Origin: Tenericutes bacterium ADurb.BinA155
GTDB taxonomy: Bacteria; Bacillota_I; Bacilli_A; RFN20; CAG-826
Length of the DNA: 5,436 nt
Assembly (NCBI GenBank): GCA_002068375.1
Contig: MVZL01000090.1
Coordinates: 1 to 5,436, forward strand
Direction: 5' to 3'
The position numbers and the translations under genes are program-made. This document shows positions 1 to 4,941 of this stretch, piece after piece. Within the stretch, counting starts at the first letter, position 1, and every line of letters begins with the position of its first letter. The notes under the pieces were generated by a model. That model worked only from the letters and a program-made list of their open reading frames with translations, was not told where the DNA came from and made no database searches.

Positions 1-455
1 GCTTAGTGGTCTCTTGCGGAATCGCTTTAACCCGGTTCCGGAGCGAGCCGATGAAGATCGATGATTTGGTCTATATCGTCCTTTCGACCGTTCTTGGAAT
101 CGTTCTCGGAATTGGCTATGTCGCTTATGCCGCGATCGCCTTTGTTCTCTTCGCCCTCATCATCATGATTTTCGCTTGGACCAAATTTGGCGAGAACAAG
201 AACCAAGTAATGATGCTGCGGGTTCAGATCCCGGAATCCCTCAACTGGGAAGACGCGTTCAAAGCCCCGCTCGAGAAATATTGCCAAAGTTATAAGCTCA
301 TGCGGACCAAGACGGTTGATTATGGCCAGCTTTATGAAGCCAGCTATAACATCGTCCTCAAAAAAGGCGTGCTGGGGAAGCAACTCGTCGATGAAGTTCG
401 GGCCCTCAACGGCAACCTCCAGATCGTTCTGAGCGATGCCGGGTATAAAGATTAA
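1..455 (+). CDS. DUF4956 family membrane protein, C-terminal part (5' end outside window)
   Basis: The frame is open to the left edge (first whole codon at base 3), giving about 150 residues before TAA. An ATG at 51 exists, but the residues before it (an ALTRFRSEP stretch) match the RFR[ST] motif normally found inside DUF4956 proteins just before their last two membrane helices, so I treat 51 as internal. Next come two hydrophobic segments (YIVLSTVLGIVLG and AAIAFVLFALIIMIFAW), then a soluble C-terminal domain with the family-like ending ELRALNGNL (here EVRALNGNLQIVLSD). Full family members are roughly 220 residues, so about 70 N-terminal residues should lie upstream. The molecular role is unknown. 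In Firmicutes the family is often encoded beside VTC-type polyphosphate polymerase and CotH-like genes, so those may be the left-hand neighbours; this is inference. No terminator is visible after it. Confidence 0.8.
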   Translation, partial: LVVSCGIALTRFRSEPMKIDDLVYIVLSTVLGIVLGIGYVAYAAIAFVLFALIIMIFAWTKFGENKNQVMMLRVQIPESLNWEDAFKAPLEKYCQSYKLMRTKTVDYGQLYEASYNIVLKKGVLGKQLVDEVRALNGNLQIVLSDAGYKD

Positions 456-548
456 CAATGCCCTTTGAAATAGCGAATGAACTCTTTGAACCGTCTCTTC
501 GTAATTTCTTTCAGCCAAAAAGAGGGAGAAATCCGCGGAGAAAATCAC

Positions 549-554
549 TAAACT
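549..554 (+). promoter_or_regulatory. Possible -10 element for the secreted barnase-like gene
   Basis: TAAACT lies eight bases before the ATG at 563. No -35-like hexamer is present 16-18 bases upstream (the region is GGAGAAA-like) and there is no close Shine-Dalgarno; the nearest GGAG is more than 20 bases from the start. It is called mainly because the same spacing and nearly the same following bases (AAAGCCTC, versus AAAGCCCC) occur before the gene at 1909. Confidence 0.35.
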
Positions 555-562
555 AAAGCCTC

Positions 563-1849
563 ATGAAAAAAACCGCCACCTTCACCTTCCTTGCGATCAC
601 CGCTGTTGCGGGCTCGCTTTTGACCGGCGGAATTTTCCTTTCGAGCCCGTTAGTTCACGCTTTAGGCGAGACTGGGAGTAGCGGCTGCGCCTCAATTACT
701 TTTTCAACCGACACGTCCGCGAATGTTGGCACGGAAATCACCAATCTCAGTGGCTATTACACGACGACAGGTTTACCCAGTGTGGCTTTCTCCGGCCTAT
801 CTAAAATTTACCCAAGTTCAGATGCAACCTTAAAAATGTCGAGTTCCGATACTTCCGGCACCTTTACGGTGACTTTTGCTTCGGCCGTGAGCATCGCTCA
901 AGTCTCAGTTGACGCTCGTTATTATGGTTCTAAAGATACAGCAGCCTCATTAGCCTTTACTTCCAGCGATTCTTCTTTTTTCGGATCAGCTGCCGTGAGC
1001 TCTTCGACTCAGGCCAATTTCGATCTCTATTCGACCTTTGCGACGCCTTATAGCGTCACTTCCTTAACTTTTACGGCGACGAAGCGGCTCTATTTGAGCG
1101 ACATCCGTTTCTACGTCACGAGTGGGGGCGGAACCGCGACTTCGCAAAGTAGTTCTGCGTCCGTCTCGAGTTCGTCCAGCTCCAGCAGCTCTTCAAGTTC
1201 CTCCAGCTCCTCCGTTTTGCCCAGTTCGAGCAGCTCTTCAAGTTCCAGCGCTTCCAATACGTATTACCGGATTGAACCGGTCACCAGCTCGACCTCGACC
1301 CTCAACGTTTATAACATTGATGGGACGATCAACCGGACCCTCAATAAAGACTCGTGGTACATCGAGCCTGAAGATGTTGCCCTCTATTACCAAGGATTCC
1401 GCCAATTCCCTGCGAACTACCAGTACAATAACTCCTCCAACTATTCGAGTTACCTTAGCACCTATGGCACTTCGGCTCGGCTCTACAGCCAGGACTACAC
1501 CCGGACCGATGACTATTACAACGCCCTTCCGACGATGAACGTGGCTAAATACGTCGAACTTGATATCGGCGGAGCCAACACCAACCCGAGTTATATCAGC
1601 GGTTCCAGTTTTAGTCGCGGAGCCTGGCGCTTAGTGATCGTTTATAGCGGCTGCAGCCAATATAACAACACCAACCCCGTTATTTTCTACACCAAGAACC
1701 ATTATGTCGACTTCCAAGAGTTCTATAACTACGCGGGAGGCTGGAGTCATCTTTTTGATGGCGTTTCCAATACTTATCAAGGGACCACGACTTACCCGGC
1801 GGGGAATACTTACGTCGCCCCGACCACGATTACCTTGCCAAGCGCCTGA
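563..1849 (+). CDS. Secreted protein with beta-rich domain, Ser stalk and C-terminal barnase-like ribonuclease domain
   Basis: 428 residues. A Sec signal peptide spans about 1-33 (MKKT start, hydrophobic core, cleavage predicted after VHA). Residues 40-187 form a beta-rich domain ending in KRLYLSDIRFYV, of unknown role, possibly binding or adhesive. Residues 202-229 are a Ser-only stalk broken by VLP. Residues 234-400 resemble barnase-type RNases (RNase N1/T1 family) by motif order. DVALYYQGFRQFPANY parallels barnase DVADYLQTYHKLPDNY, and VELDIGG parallels READINY. RGAWRLVIVY parallels the R-x3-R strand, and VIFYTKNHYVDF parallels LIYKTTDHYQTF. By that alignment R314, E332, R352, R356 and H380 correspond to barnase Arg59, Glu73, Arg83, Arg87 and His102. 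Lys27 has no clear match and the segment after NY is divergent, so activity is likely but unproven. A C-terminal extension (YNYAGGW and on) is not in barnase. It is paralogous to the lipoprotein at 3733. The likely role is extracellular RNA cleavage. Confidence 0.8.
   Translation: MKKTATFTFLAITAVAGSLLTGGIFLSSPLVHALGETGSSGCASITFSTDTSANVGTEITNLSGYYTTTGLPSVAFSGLSKIYPSSDATLKMSSSDTSGTFTVTFASAVSIAQVSVDARYYGSKDTAASLAFTSSDSSFFGSAAVSSSTQANFDLYSTFATPYSVTSLTFTATKRLYLSDIRFYVTSGGGTATSQSSSASVSSSSSSSSSSSSSSSSVLPSSSSSSSSSASNTYYRIEPVTSSTSTLNVYNIDGTINRTLNKDSWYIEPEDVALYYQGFRQFPANYQYNNSSNYSSYLSTYGTSARLYSQDYTRTDDYYNALPTMNVAKYVELDIGGANTNPSYISGSSFSRGAWRLVIVYSGCSQYNNTNPVIFYTKNHYVDFQEFYNYAGGWSHLFDGVSNTYQGTTTYPAGNTYVAPTTITLPSA
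1166..1249 (+). repeat. Serine-codon low-complexity tract in the secreted barnase-like gene
   Basis: Sixteen consecutive Ser codons, a VLP interruption, then nine more. An identical 18-base segment (AGCAGCTCTTCAAGTTCC) occurs at 1184-1201 and 1229-1246, so part of the stalk arose by duplication with a 45-base period. It encodes a flexible, probably extended or glycosylated spacer between the two domains. Confidence 0.8.
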
Positions 1850-1872
1850 AAGCGCTCCCTTACTCTTCCACC

Positions 1873-1900
1873 TTTAAAGGAATCATTCTTTCTCTATAAT
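1873..1900 (+). promoter_or_regulatory. Sigma-A-type promoter for the 1909 gene, probably leaderless
   Basis: A perfect TATAAT lies at 1895-1900 with TTTAAA (four of six -35 matches) at 1873-1878, spacer 16. The ATG begins eight bases after the -10, so transcription should start at or within a base or two of the initiation codon. There is no Shine-Dalgarno between them (AAAGCCCC). Confidence 0.65.
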
Positions 1901-1908
1901 AAAGCCCC

Positions 1909-2421
1909 ATGGACAAGATTTGGTATGTCGTTATCGGGATCGTGGGGACCGGCTTAGTCGGCCTTCTCATCAAGATCGCGGATTTCATGATCCGCGACGC
2001 CCATTTCGAAGTCATGACCCGCAAGATGGCGTTTTTAGGCAACGAAATCCGCTTCGAACTCTCGGCGGAAAATAAGACGGGATCCTTAAAAGAACTGCTC
2101 GATCTTCAGATCGTCTATCTCCTCCAAAAGAAAGTCTATGTCTACGCCGAATTAAGCGTCGCGCCCATTTCAAAACGGCCCGATTCCCTCACCGATGTTG
2201 GTCTCGATAAGGAGAAACGTTATTTCCTTTCGTTCCAGCCCCATACCGCGAATACGCTGGTCTTAAGCTTCAACCCCGTCGATGGACCCTTACCGAAGAA
2301 CGCCCCGGTCTATCTCTCCGCGCTCGACGCCCGGGGCCATTACGTTTACGCCTTGGTGAATCTTCAAACCTCGGAGATCCAAAAGCTCGATTTCAAACGG
2401 AAGCGGTTTGCCCGCAACTAA
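1909..2421 (+). CDS. Unrecognised single-pass membrane protein
   Basis: 170 residues that I do not recognise as a known family. One N-terminal transmembrane helix spans about residues 4-26 (a stretch rich in V, I, G and L). It is followed by a soluble domain of about 135 residues with alternating hydrophobic patterns suggesting beta strands (for example KKVYVYAELSVAP, KRYFLSFQPH, NTLVLSFNPV, HYVYALVNLQ). The C-terminus is strongly basic (DFKRKRFARN). Basic residues after the helix (R29, R38, K39) hint that the soluble domain faces the cytoplasm, but this is weak. The ATG at 1909 is chosen because a consensus TATAAT sits eight bases upstream and no other nearby start has better support. It is monocistronic, ending at a strong bidirectional terminator. 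It does not resemble barstar, so there is no reason to call it immunity for the preceding RNase-like gene. Confidence 0.75.
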   Translation: MDKIWYVVIGIVGTGLVGLLIKIADFMIRDAHFEVMTRKMAFLGNEIRFELSAENKTGSLKELLDLQIVYLLQKKVYVYAELSVAPISKRPDSLTDVGLDKEKRYFLSFQPHTANTLVLSFNPVDGPLPKNAPVYLSALDARGHYVYALVNLQTSEIQKLDFKRKRFARN

Positions 2422-2458
2422 AAAAAGAATCCGAACAGCGCGTTCGGATTTTCTTTTT
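2420..2458. terminator. Bidirectional intrinsic terminator between convergent genes
   Basis: AATCCGAAC (2428-2436), loop AGCGC, then GTTCGGATT (2442-2450) form a perfect 9-bp stem. On the plus strand it is followed by TTCTTTTT. On the minus strand the seven A bases upstream give a run of seven T. It serves the 1909 gene and the Pr6Pr gene, whose stop codon (2457-2459) overlaps the plus-strand T tail. Confidence 0.92.
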
Positions 2459-3131
2459 AGGCTTTTAATTCGGGCCCGCGCCGACGGAAGCGGCCCGCCA
2501 TGAGATTGTTGAAGAAGATGAGAACAAGACCGACCAGAAAGAAAGCGAAGACCGCGGCTAAGCTCACTAATAAGACTTGGGTCCAACCATGGGCGTTAGG
2601 ATCGATGATGTCATAGGGGTATGGCGAGGCTTTCCCTAACAACGTGAATTCGGTATTCGGCCAAATCTTCGGACGGATGAAGATGAAAGCCAAATAGAAG
2701 CTGGGGAAGATCATCCAGTAGAAAGCATGCCACCATTTGACCGTTCCCTTTTCTTCGAAAAGAATCCAATCGACGAGGAAGAGAATGGGGACGACGATCT
2801 GGACGAGAATGACATTTAAGGAATAGGAAAGGCCGAAGAACGCATAGACGTTCCCGACGGTTCCCGTCACGAAGGAATAACAAAGGAAGGCCAAGGAAAC
2901 CGGCATCCAAATTCCGGCGGGGACGCCATGGATCCCATGCCGCAATAAATCGATGAAGTTGAAGATGATCAATAAGCCGAAGGCGATCGTGGTGATGAGC
3001 TGGGACTGAACCGAGAAATAACCAAAGAAGAGCGATTGGTTCTCCGCCCCGACCAAAACGCAGGTCCAGACGGCGATTCCAAAGGCCGCGATTCGATAAA
3101 GAAGAGAGAGTAGGCGATTACGAATCATCAT
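2457..3131 (-). CDS. Pr6Pr family multi-pass membrane protein
   Basis: 224 residues with about six hydrophobic segments (near 8-28, 44-62, 73-98, 105-125, 136-152 and 186-210) and a basic cytoplasmic-looking tail (GRFRRRG). It matches the Pr6Pr family pattern: an FTxQSN-like segment (here YFSVQSQL, 38-45), a P-x-LxLxDW-LF segment (P115 to F125), EEKG-x3-WW-x-A, FP-x-xYLAF, an arginine after the sixth helix start, YPYDIIDP and a following G. The biochemical role of the family is unknown. From memory, related AIG1/FAR-17a proteins are Thr/His hydrolases of fatty-acid esters; here the usual Thr is S40 and the usual His before VVP is Q111. Two adjacent ATG codons (3131, 3128) are possible starts; a purine run AAAGGGGG lies 12 bases upstream. 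It is divergent from the NUDIX gene. Confidence 0.82.
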   Translation of the reverse strand: MMIRNRLLSLLYRIAAFGIAVWTCVLVGAENQSLFFGYFSVQSQLITTIAFGLLIIFNFIDLLRHGIHGVPAGIWMPVSLAFLCYSFVTGTVGNVYAFFGLSYSLNVILVQIVVPILFLVDWILFEEKGTVKWWHAFYWMIFPSFYLAFIFIRPKIWPNTEFTLLGKASPYPYDIIDPNAHGWTQVLLVSLAAVFAFFLVGLVLIFFNNLMAGRFRRRGPELKA

Positions 3132-3143
3132 AAAATCGGAATT

Positions 3144-3151
3144 CCCCCTTT
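3144..3151 (-). promoter_or_regulatory. Ribosome-binding site candidate for the Pr6Pr gene
   Basis: On the minus strand AAAGGGGG precedes the first ATG by 12 bases and the second by 15. The spacing is long for a Shine-Dalgarno, but it is the only purine-rich match and supports initiation on a leadered mRNA, in contrast to the plus-strand genes around it. Confidence 0.45.
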
Positions 3152-3170
3152 CTTCTTTTCTACGGGCGTT

Positions 3171-3176
3171 ATTCTA
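3171..3176 (-). promoter_or_regulatory. Extended -10 promoter element for the Pr6Pr gene
   Basis: On the minus strand this reads TAGAAT preceded by TGT, an extended -10 (TG-n-TAGAAT). No good -35 lies 17 bases upstream. Transcription would start near 3164, leaving a leader of about 30 bases that contains the AAAGGGGG site. The hexamer is one arm of an inverted repeat whose other arm is the -10 of the NUDIX gene. Confidence 0.5.
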
Positions 3177-3186
3177 ACACTTAGTG

Positions 3187-3192
3187 TAGAAT
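3187..3192 (+). promoter_or_regulatory. -10 element for the NUDIX gene, probably leaderless
   Basis: TAGAAT sits seven bases before the ATG at 3200 and no Shine-Dalgarno intervenes (AATCACT). The -35 region (around GGGCGT) is poor. It mirrors the minus-strand TAGAAT at 3171-3176 across ten bases. Confidence 0.5.
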
Positions 3193-3199
3193 AATCACT

Positions 3200-3718
3200 A
3201 TGAAAATCGTGGCGAAACTGAGCGATTCCGAATACCCCGTGCAAGGGTTTACCCATACCCGGGAAATCGTCCGGGCTCTGGTTTTAGATGAAAAGGGGAA
3301 CGTCGCCATCCATAACGTCGTACGGAATGATCGCTTCTGTCCCACCGGTCCGCAATCCTATTACGAGACTCCCGGCGGTGGGGTCGATGAGGGTGAAACG
3401 GATGAGATTGCAATTCACCGGGAATGCCAAGAAGAGCTGGGATATGATATCGAAATCGTGAAGGAACTGGGCGAAGTCGACGATGACTATAACCTGATCG
3501 GCCGCCATAACAAGAACCACTATTACTTGGCGAAGCGAACCCGATACATCGGCAAACATTTTGTTTCGGAGGGCGATTCGCTCATCAAAGCGACCTTATG
3601 GATTCCGCTCGAAGAAGCCATCCGTCTCTATGAAACGATGCCAGACCATCTTGTCTCGGGCCTAGTGAAGCGGCGGGAATTGCCAATCCTTTTACTTGCC
3701 AAAGAAGCCCTAAAGTAG
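3200..3718 (+). CDS. NUDIX hydrolase
   Basis: 172 residues. NUDIX enzymes hydrolyse nucleoside diphosphates linked to another group, using a divalent metal held by the Nudix box. The box is intact at residues 60-82: G60, E66 after five residues, then R74-E75, E78-E79 and G81 (pattern G-x5-E-x7-RE-x2-EE-x-G). It is preceded by the usual YETPGGG strand. The N-terminal half (residues 21-45) gives the expected beta strands, and the C-terminal WIPLEEAIRLYE helix is typical of NUDIX folds. The substrate cannot be told from sequence; MutT-like nucleotide clean-up and ADP-ribose or NDP-sugar cleavage are all possible. The ATG at 3200 is preceded by a -10-like box rather than a Shine-Dalgarno. The lipoprotein gene follows after 14 bases, so partial co-transcription is possible although that gene has its own promoter. 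Confidence 0.95.
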   Translation: MKIVAKLSDSEYPVQGFTHTREIVRALVLDEKGNVAIHNVVRNDRFCPTGPQSYYETPGGGVDEGETDEIAIHRECQEELGYDIEIVKELGEVDDDYNLIGRHNKNHYYLAKRTRYIGKHFVSEGDSLIKATLWIPLEEAIRLYETMPDHLVSGLVKRRELPILLLAKEALK

Positions 3719-3724
3719 GATTAT
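3696..3724 (+). promoter_or_regulatory. Promoter for the barnase-like lipoprotein, probably leaderless
   Basis: TTGCCA (five of six -35 matches) at 3696-3701, a 17-base spacer, then GATTAT (four of six) at 3719-3724, with ATG eight bases later. The -35 lies inside the end of the NUDIX coding sequence. An AGGA at 3717-3720 is 12 bases from the start and is probably incidental. Confidence 0.55.
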
Positions 3725-3732
3725 CTTCCGTT

Positions 3733-4671
3733 ATGGTAAAAGGAAAGCGTTATTTCTCATTGTCCCTGCTCCTTGCGAGCTTAGCGCTTTCGGGTTGCAG
3801 TACCAACCTGCTTTTAAGCTCCACGATTTCGAGTTCTTCTTCTTTTGAAACTTCTTCGACGATTGAGTCCAGCTCTTCATTCACGGAGTCCAGTTCTTCA
3901 ATGAGTGAATCCAGCTTTTCATCGGCGGAATCCAGCTCCAGCAACGTGACGTCAAAGGGCACGACCTCTTCGAGTTCAAGTTCGAGCTCGAGTTCAAGTT
4001 CGAGTTCAAGTTCGAGCTCGAGTTCGTCCTCCTCGGCTTCTTCTTCCAGCTCTTTTAGTAGTGGGGTTTCCGCCCCGTTCACCCCGTTTACTCCCAAAAG
4101 CGGATCTTTCTACCGGGTTCATCCGGTCAAAAGCCAAGATGGAAATAGCGTCGCGGTGTATAACACCGACGGCACGGTCAATCGGACTTTAAAGAAAAGT
4201 TCCAATTCCGATCGTTCGACCTGGTATGTCGACTATGAAGACGTTGCCCTCTATTATCAGGGTTTTGGATCCTTGCCGGTCAATTACCATTTAGGGGTCG
4301 AAAGCAGCGATAAAGCCGCTGCCTATTCCGTCTACGGGAACAAAGCGCGTCTTTATACGAACGATTATAGTCGGACCACTGGCTACATGACGGCCTTCCC
4401 GACCCCCAATGCCTATTCCTATTTCGAAGCGGATATCGGAGGGACTTCATCCTATGCTTCTTCCTCCTCTTGGAATAGAGGAGCCTACCGCCTTGTCATC
4501 GTTTATGAGGGCTTTAAGCAATACGGCAATACCGACACGGTGATCTTCTACACCACCGACCACTACGATAGTTTCCAGGAATGCTACAACTACGCCGGGG
4601 GCTGGAGCGACGTCTTCAATGGCGAAGGGTCGGACTATGGAACTTACACGATTCCGACCACAATGGAGTAA
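3733..4671 (+). CDS. Lipoprotein with Ser-rich stalk and C-terminal barnase-like ribonuclease domain
   Basis: 312 residues. A lipoprotein signal peptide is clear: basic MVKGKR, hydrophobic core, lipobox L-S-G-C with Cys22 as the lipidated residue, so the protein should sit on the outer face of the membrane. Residues 30-110 are a Ser-rich stalk: four seven-residue E-S-S repeats, then 23 consecutive Ser, then ASSSSSFSS. The region 126-312 is paralogous to the end of the 563 product (shared DGTxNRTLxK, EDVALYYQGF, ARLY, DIGG, RGA-x-RLVIVY, YNYAGGWS). By alignment with barnase, R214, E232, R249, R253 and H277 match Arg59, Glu73, Arg83, Arg87 and His102. The hydrophobic-Pro-x-Asn-Tyr loop (LPVNY) is kept, but no Lys27 counterpart is evident unless K194 or another nearby Lys fills in. 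The expected role is surface RNase activity. There is no N-terminal beta domain, unlike its paralogue. No terminator is visible before the tRNA promoter. Confidence 0.82.
   Translation: MVKGKRYFSLSLLLASLALSGCSTNLLLSSTISSSSSFETSSTIESSSSFTESSSSMSESSFSSAESSSSNVTSKGTTSSSSSSSSSSSSSSSSSSSSSSSASSSSSFSSGVSAPFTPFTPKSGSFYRVHPVKSQDGNSVAVYNTDGTVNRTLKKSSNSDRSTWYVDYEDVALYYQGFGSLPVNYHLGVESSDKAAAYSVYGNKARLYTNDYSRTTGYMTAFPTPNAYSYFEADIGGTSSYASSSSWNRGAYRLVIVYEGFKQYGNTDTVIFYTTDHYDSFQECYNYAGGWSDVFNGEGSDYGTYTIPTTME
3865..3948 (+). repeat. Four 21-base (7-residue) tandem repeats in the lipoprotein stalk
   Basis: Units begin at 3865, 3886, 3907 and 3928, each opening with GA[GA]TCCAG followed by more Ser codons. 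They encode Glu at residues 45, 52, 59 and 66, each leading a Ser-rich heptad (ESSSSFT, ESSSSMS, ESSFSSA, ESSSSNV). This is an acidic, regularly spaced section of the stalk, distinct from the pure Ser run after it. Confidence 0.85.
3967..4035 (+). repeat. Serine homopolymer tract with hexamer/18-base DNA repeats
   Basis: Twenty-three Ser codons in a row, made largely of alternating TCG/TCA and AGT/AGC codons, so the DNA is a near-perfect short tandem repeat (TCGAGT and TCAAGT units, arranged in roughly 18-base blocks). Such tracts can change length by replication slippage in multiples of three or six without breaking the frame. Confidence 0.85.
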
Positions 4672-4690
4672 GGATTTTTGCGCTTAGCCT

Positions 4691-4719
4691 TTGACTTACT
4701 TAGCCTGGAAATATATAGT
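4691..4719 (+). promoter_or_regulatory. Promoter of the tRNA-His gene
   Basis: TTGACT (five of six) at 4691-4696, 17-base spacer, TATAGT (five of six) at 4714-4719. Transcription would begin about 7 bases later, just before the tRNA at 4730. It is the best -35/-10 pair in the window. Confidence 0.85.
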
Positions 4720-4729
4720 ATTTGAGCCT

Positions 4730-4805
4730 GGCGCGTTTGGCGAAGCGGGAACGCAACCGGCTGTGAACCGGCTATGGACGGGTTCGACCCCCGTAACGCG
4801 CCCCA
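4730..4805 (+). tRNA. tRNA-His, anticodon GTG
   Basis: Folds as a complete 76-base tRNA. The extra 5' G (G-1, base 4730) typical of tRNA-His pairs with C73 (4802). The acceptor stem GCGCGTT pairs with AACGCGC (4795-4801). The D arm has GCG/CGC and a GGG loop. The anticodon loop is CTGTGAA with GTG at 4763-4765, closed by CCGG/CCGG. The T arm is ACGGG-TTCGACC-CCCGT, and CCA is encoded at 4803-4805. The outermost anticodon-stem pair (A27-C43) is mismatched. It has its own promoter and terminator, so it is a single-gene transcription unit. Confidence 0.95.
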
Positions 4806-4815
4806 GATAAGAATG

Positions 4816-4844
4816 AAGTCGGACTTCGGTCCGACTTTTTCTTT
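4816..4844 (+). terminator. Intrinsic terminator of tRNA-His
   Basis: AAGTCGGAC and GTCCGACTT form a perfect 9-bp stem closed by the stable C(TTCG)G tetraloop, followed by TTTTTCTTT starting within the stem end. It lies 10 bases after the tRNA CCA end. Confidence 0.93.
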
Positions 4845-4941
4845 GGGCGCGCTACGAGGGCCTCACTTTCTTTGCCCTTTTTCTCTTTTTGCCCCCTATA
4901 TAAAAGGTGAAGGGGGTTCTATGGAAGAAACCTTAAAAGCA

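Noticed and set aside
27..548. Long open frame on the minus strand across the DUF4956 gene
   Set aside because: It lies antisense to a recognisable family protein, has no family-like sequence, and is a by-product of codon use.
1122..1538. 138-codon frame in another phase inside the secreted RNase-like gene
   Set aside because: Pro/Arg-rich translation arising from the Ser-codon tract; no start signal and no recognisable domain.
1839..1855. AGCGC/GCGCT hairpin at the end of the secreted RNase-like gene as a terminator
   Set aside because: Only five base pairs, overlapping the stop codon, and followed by CCCTTACTC rather than a T tract.
1909..2421. Barstar-like immunity protein after the barnase-like gene
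   Set aside because: The product has a membrane helix and beta-rich pattern and none of the barstar motifs; proximity alone is not evidence.
3967..4035. CRISPR or intergenic repeat array
   Set aside because: The repeats are in frame within a lipoprotein gene, with no spacers, and are explained by Ser codons.
3750..4097. Minus-strand frame encoding a Glu-Leu repeat
   Set aside because: It is the antisense reading of the Ser-codon repeat (AGTTCN reads as Glu-Leu), not a coiled-coil gene.
4892..4916. CCCCCT/AGGGGG inverted repeat as a terminator
   Set aside because: Six-bp stem with a long loop and no T run after it on either strand; at most it could mask the AGGGGG site.
4774..4920. Extension of the antitoxin reading frame upstream through the tRNA and terminator
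   Set aside because: The frame would begin inside tRNA-His and cross an intrinsic terminator; translation from there is not credible.
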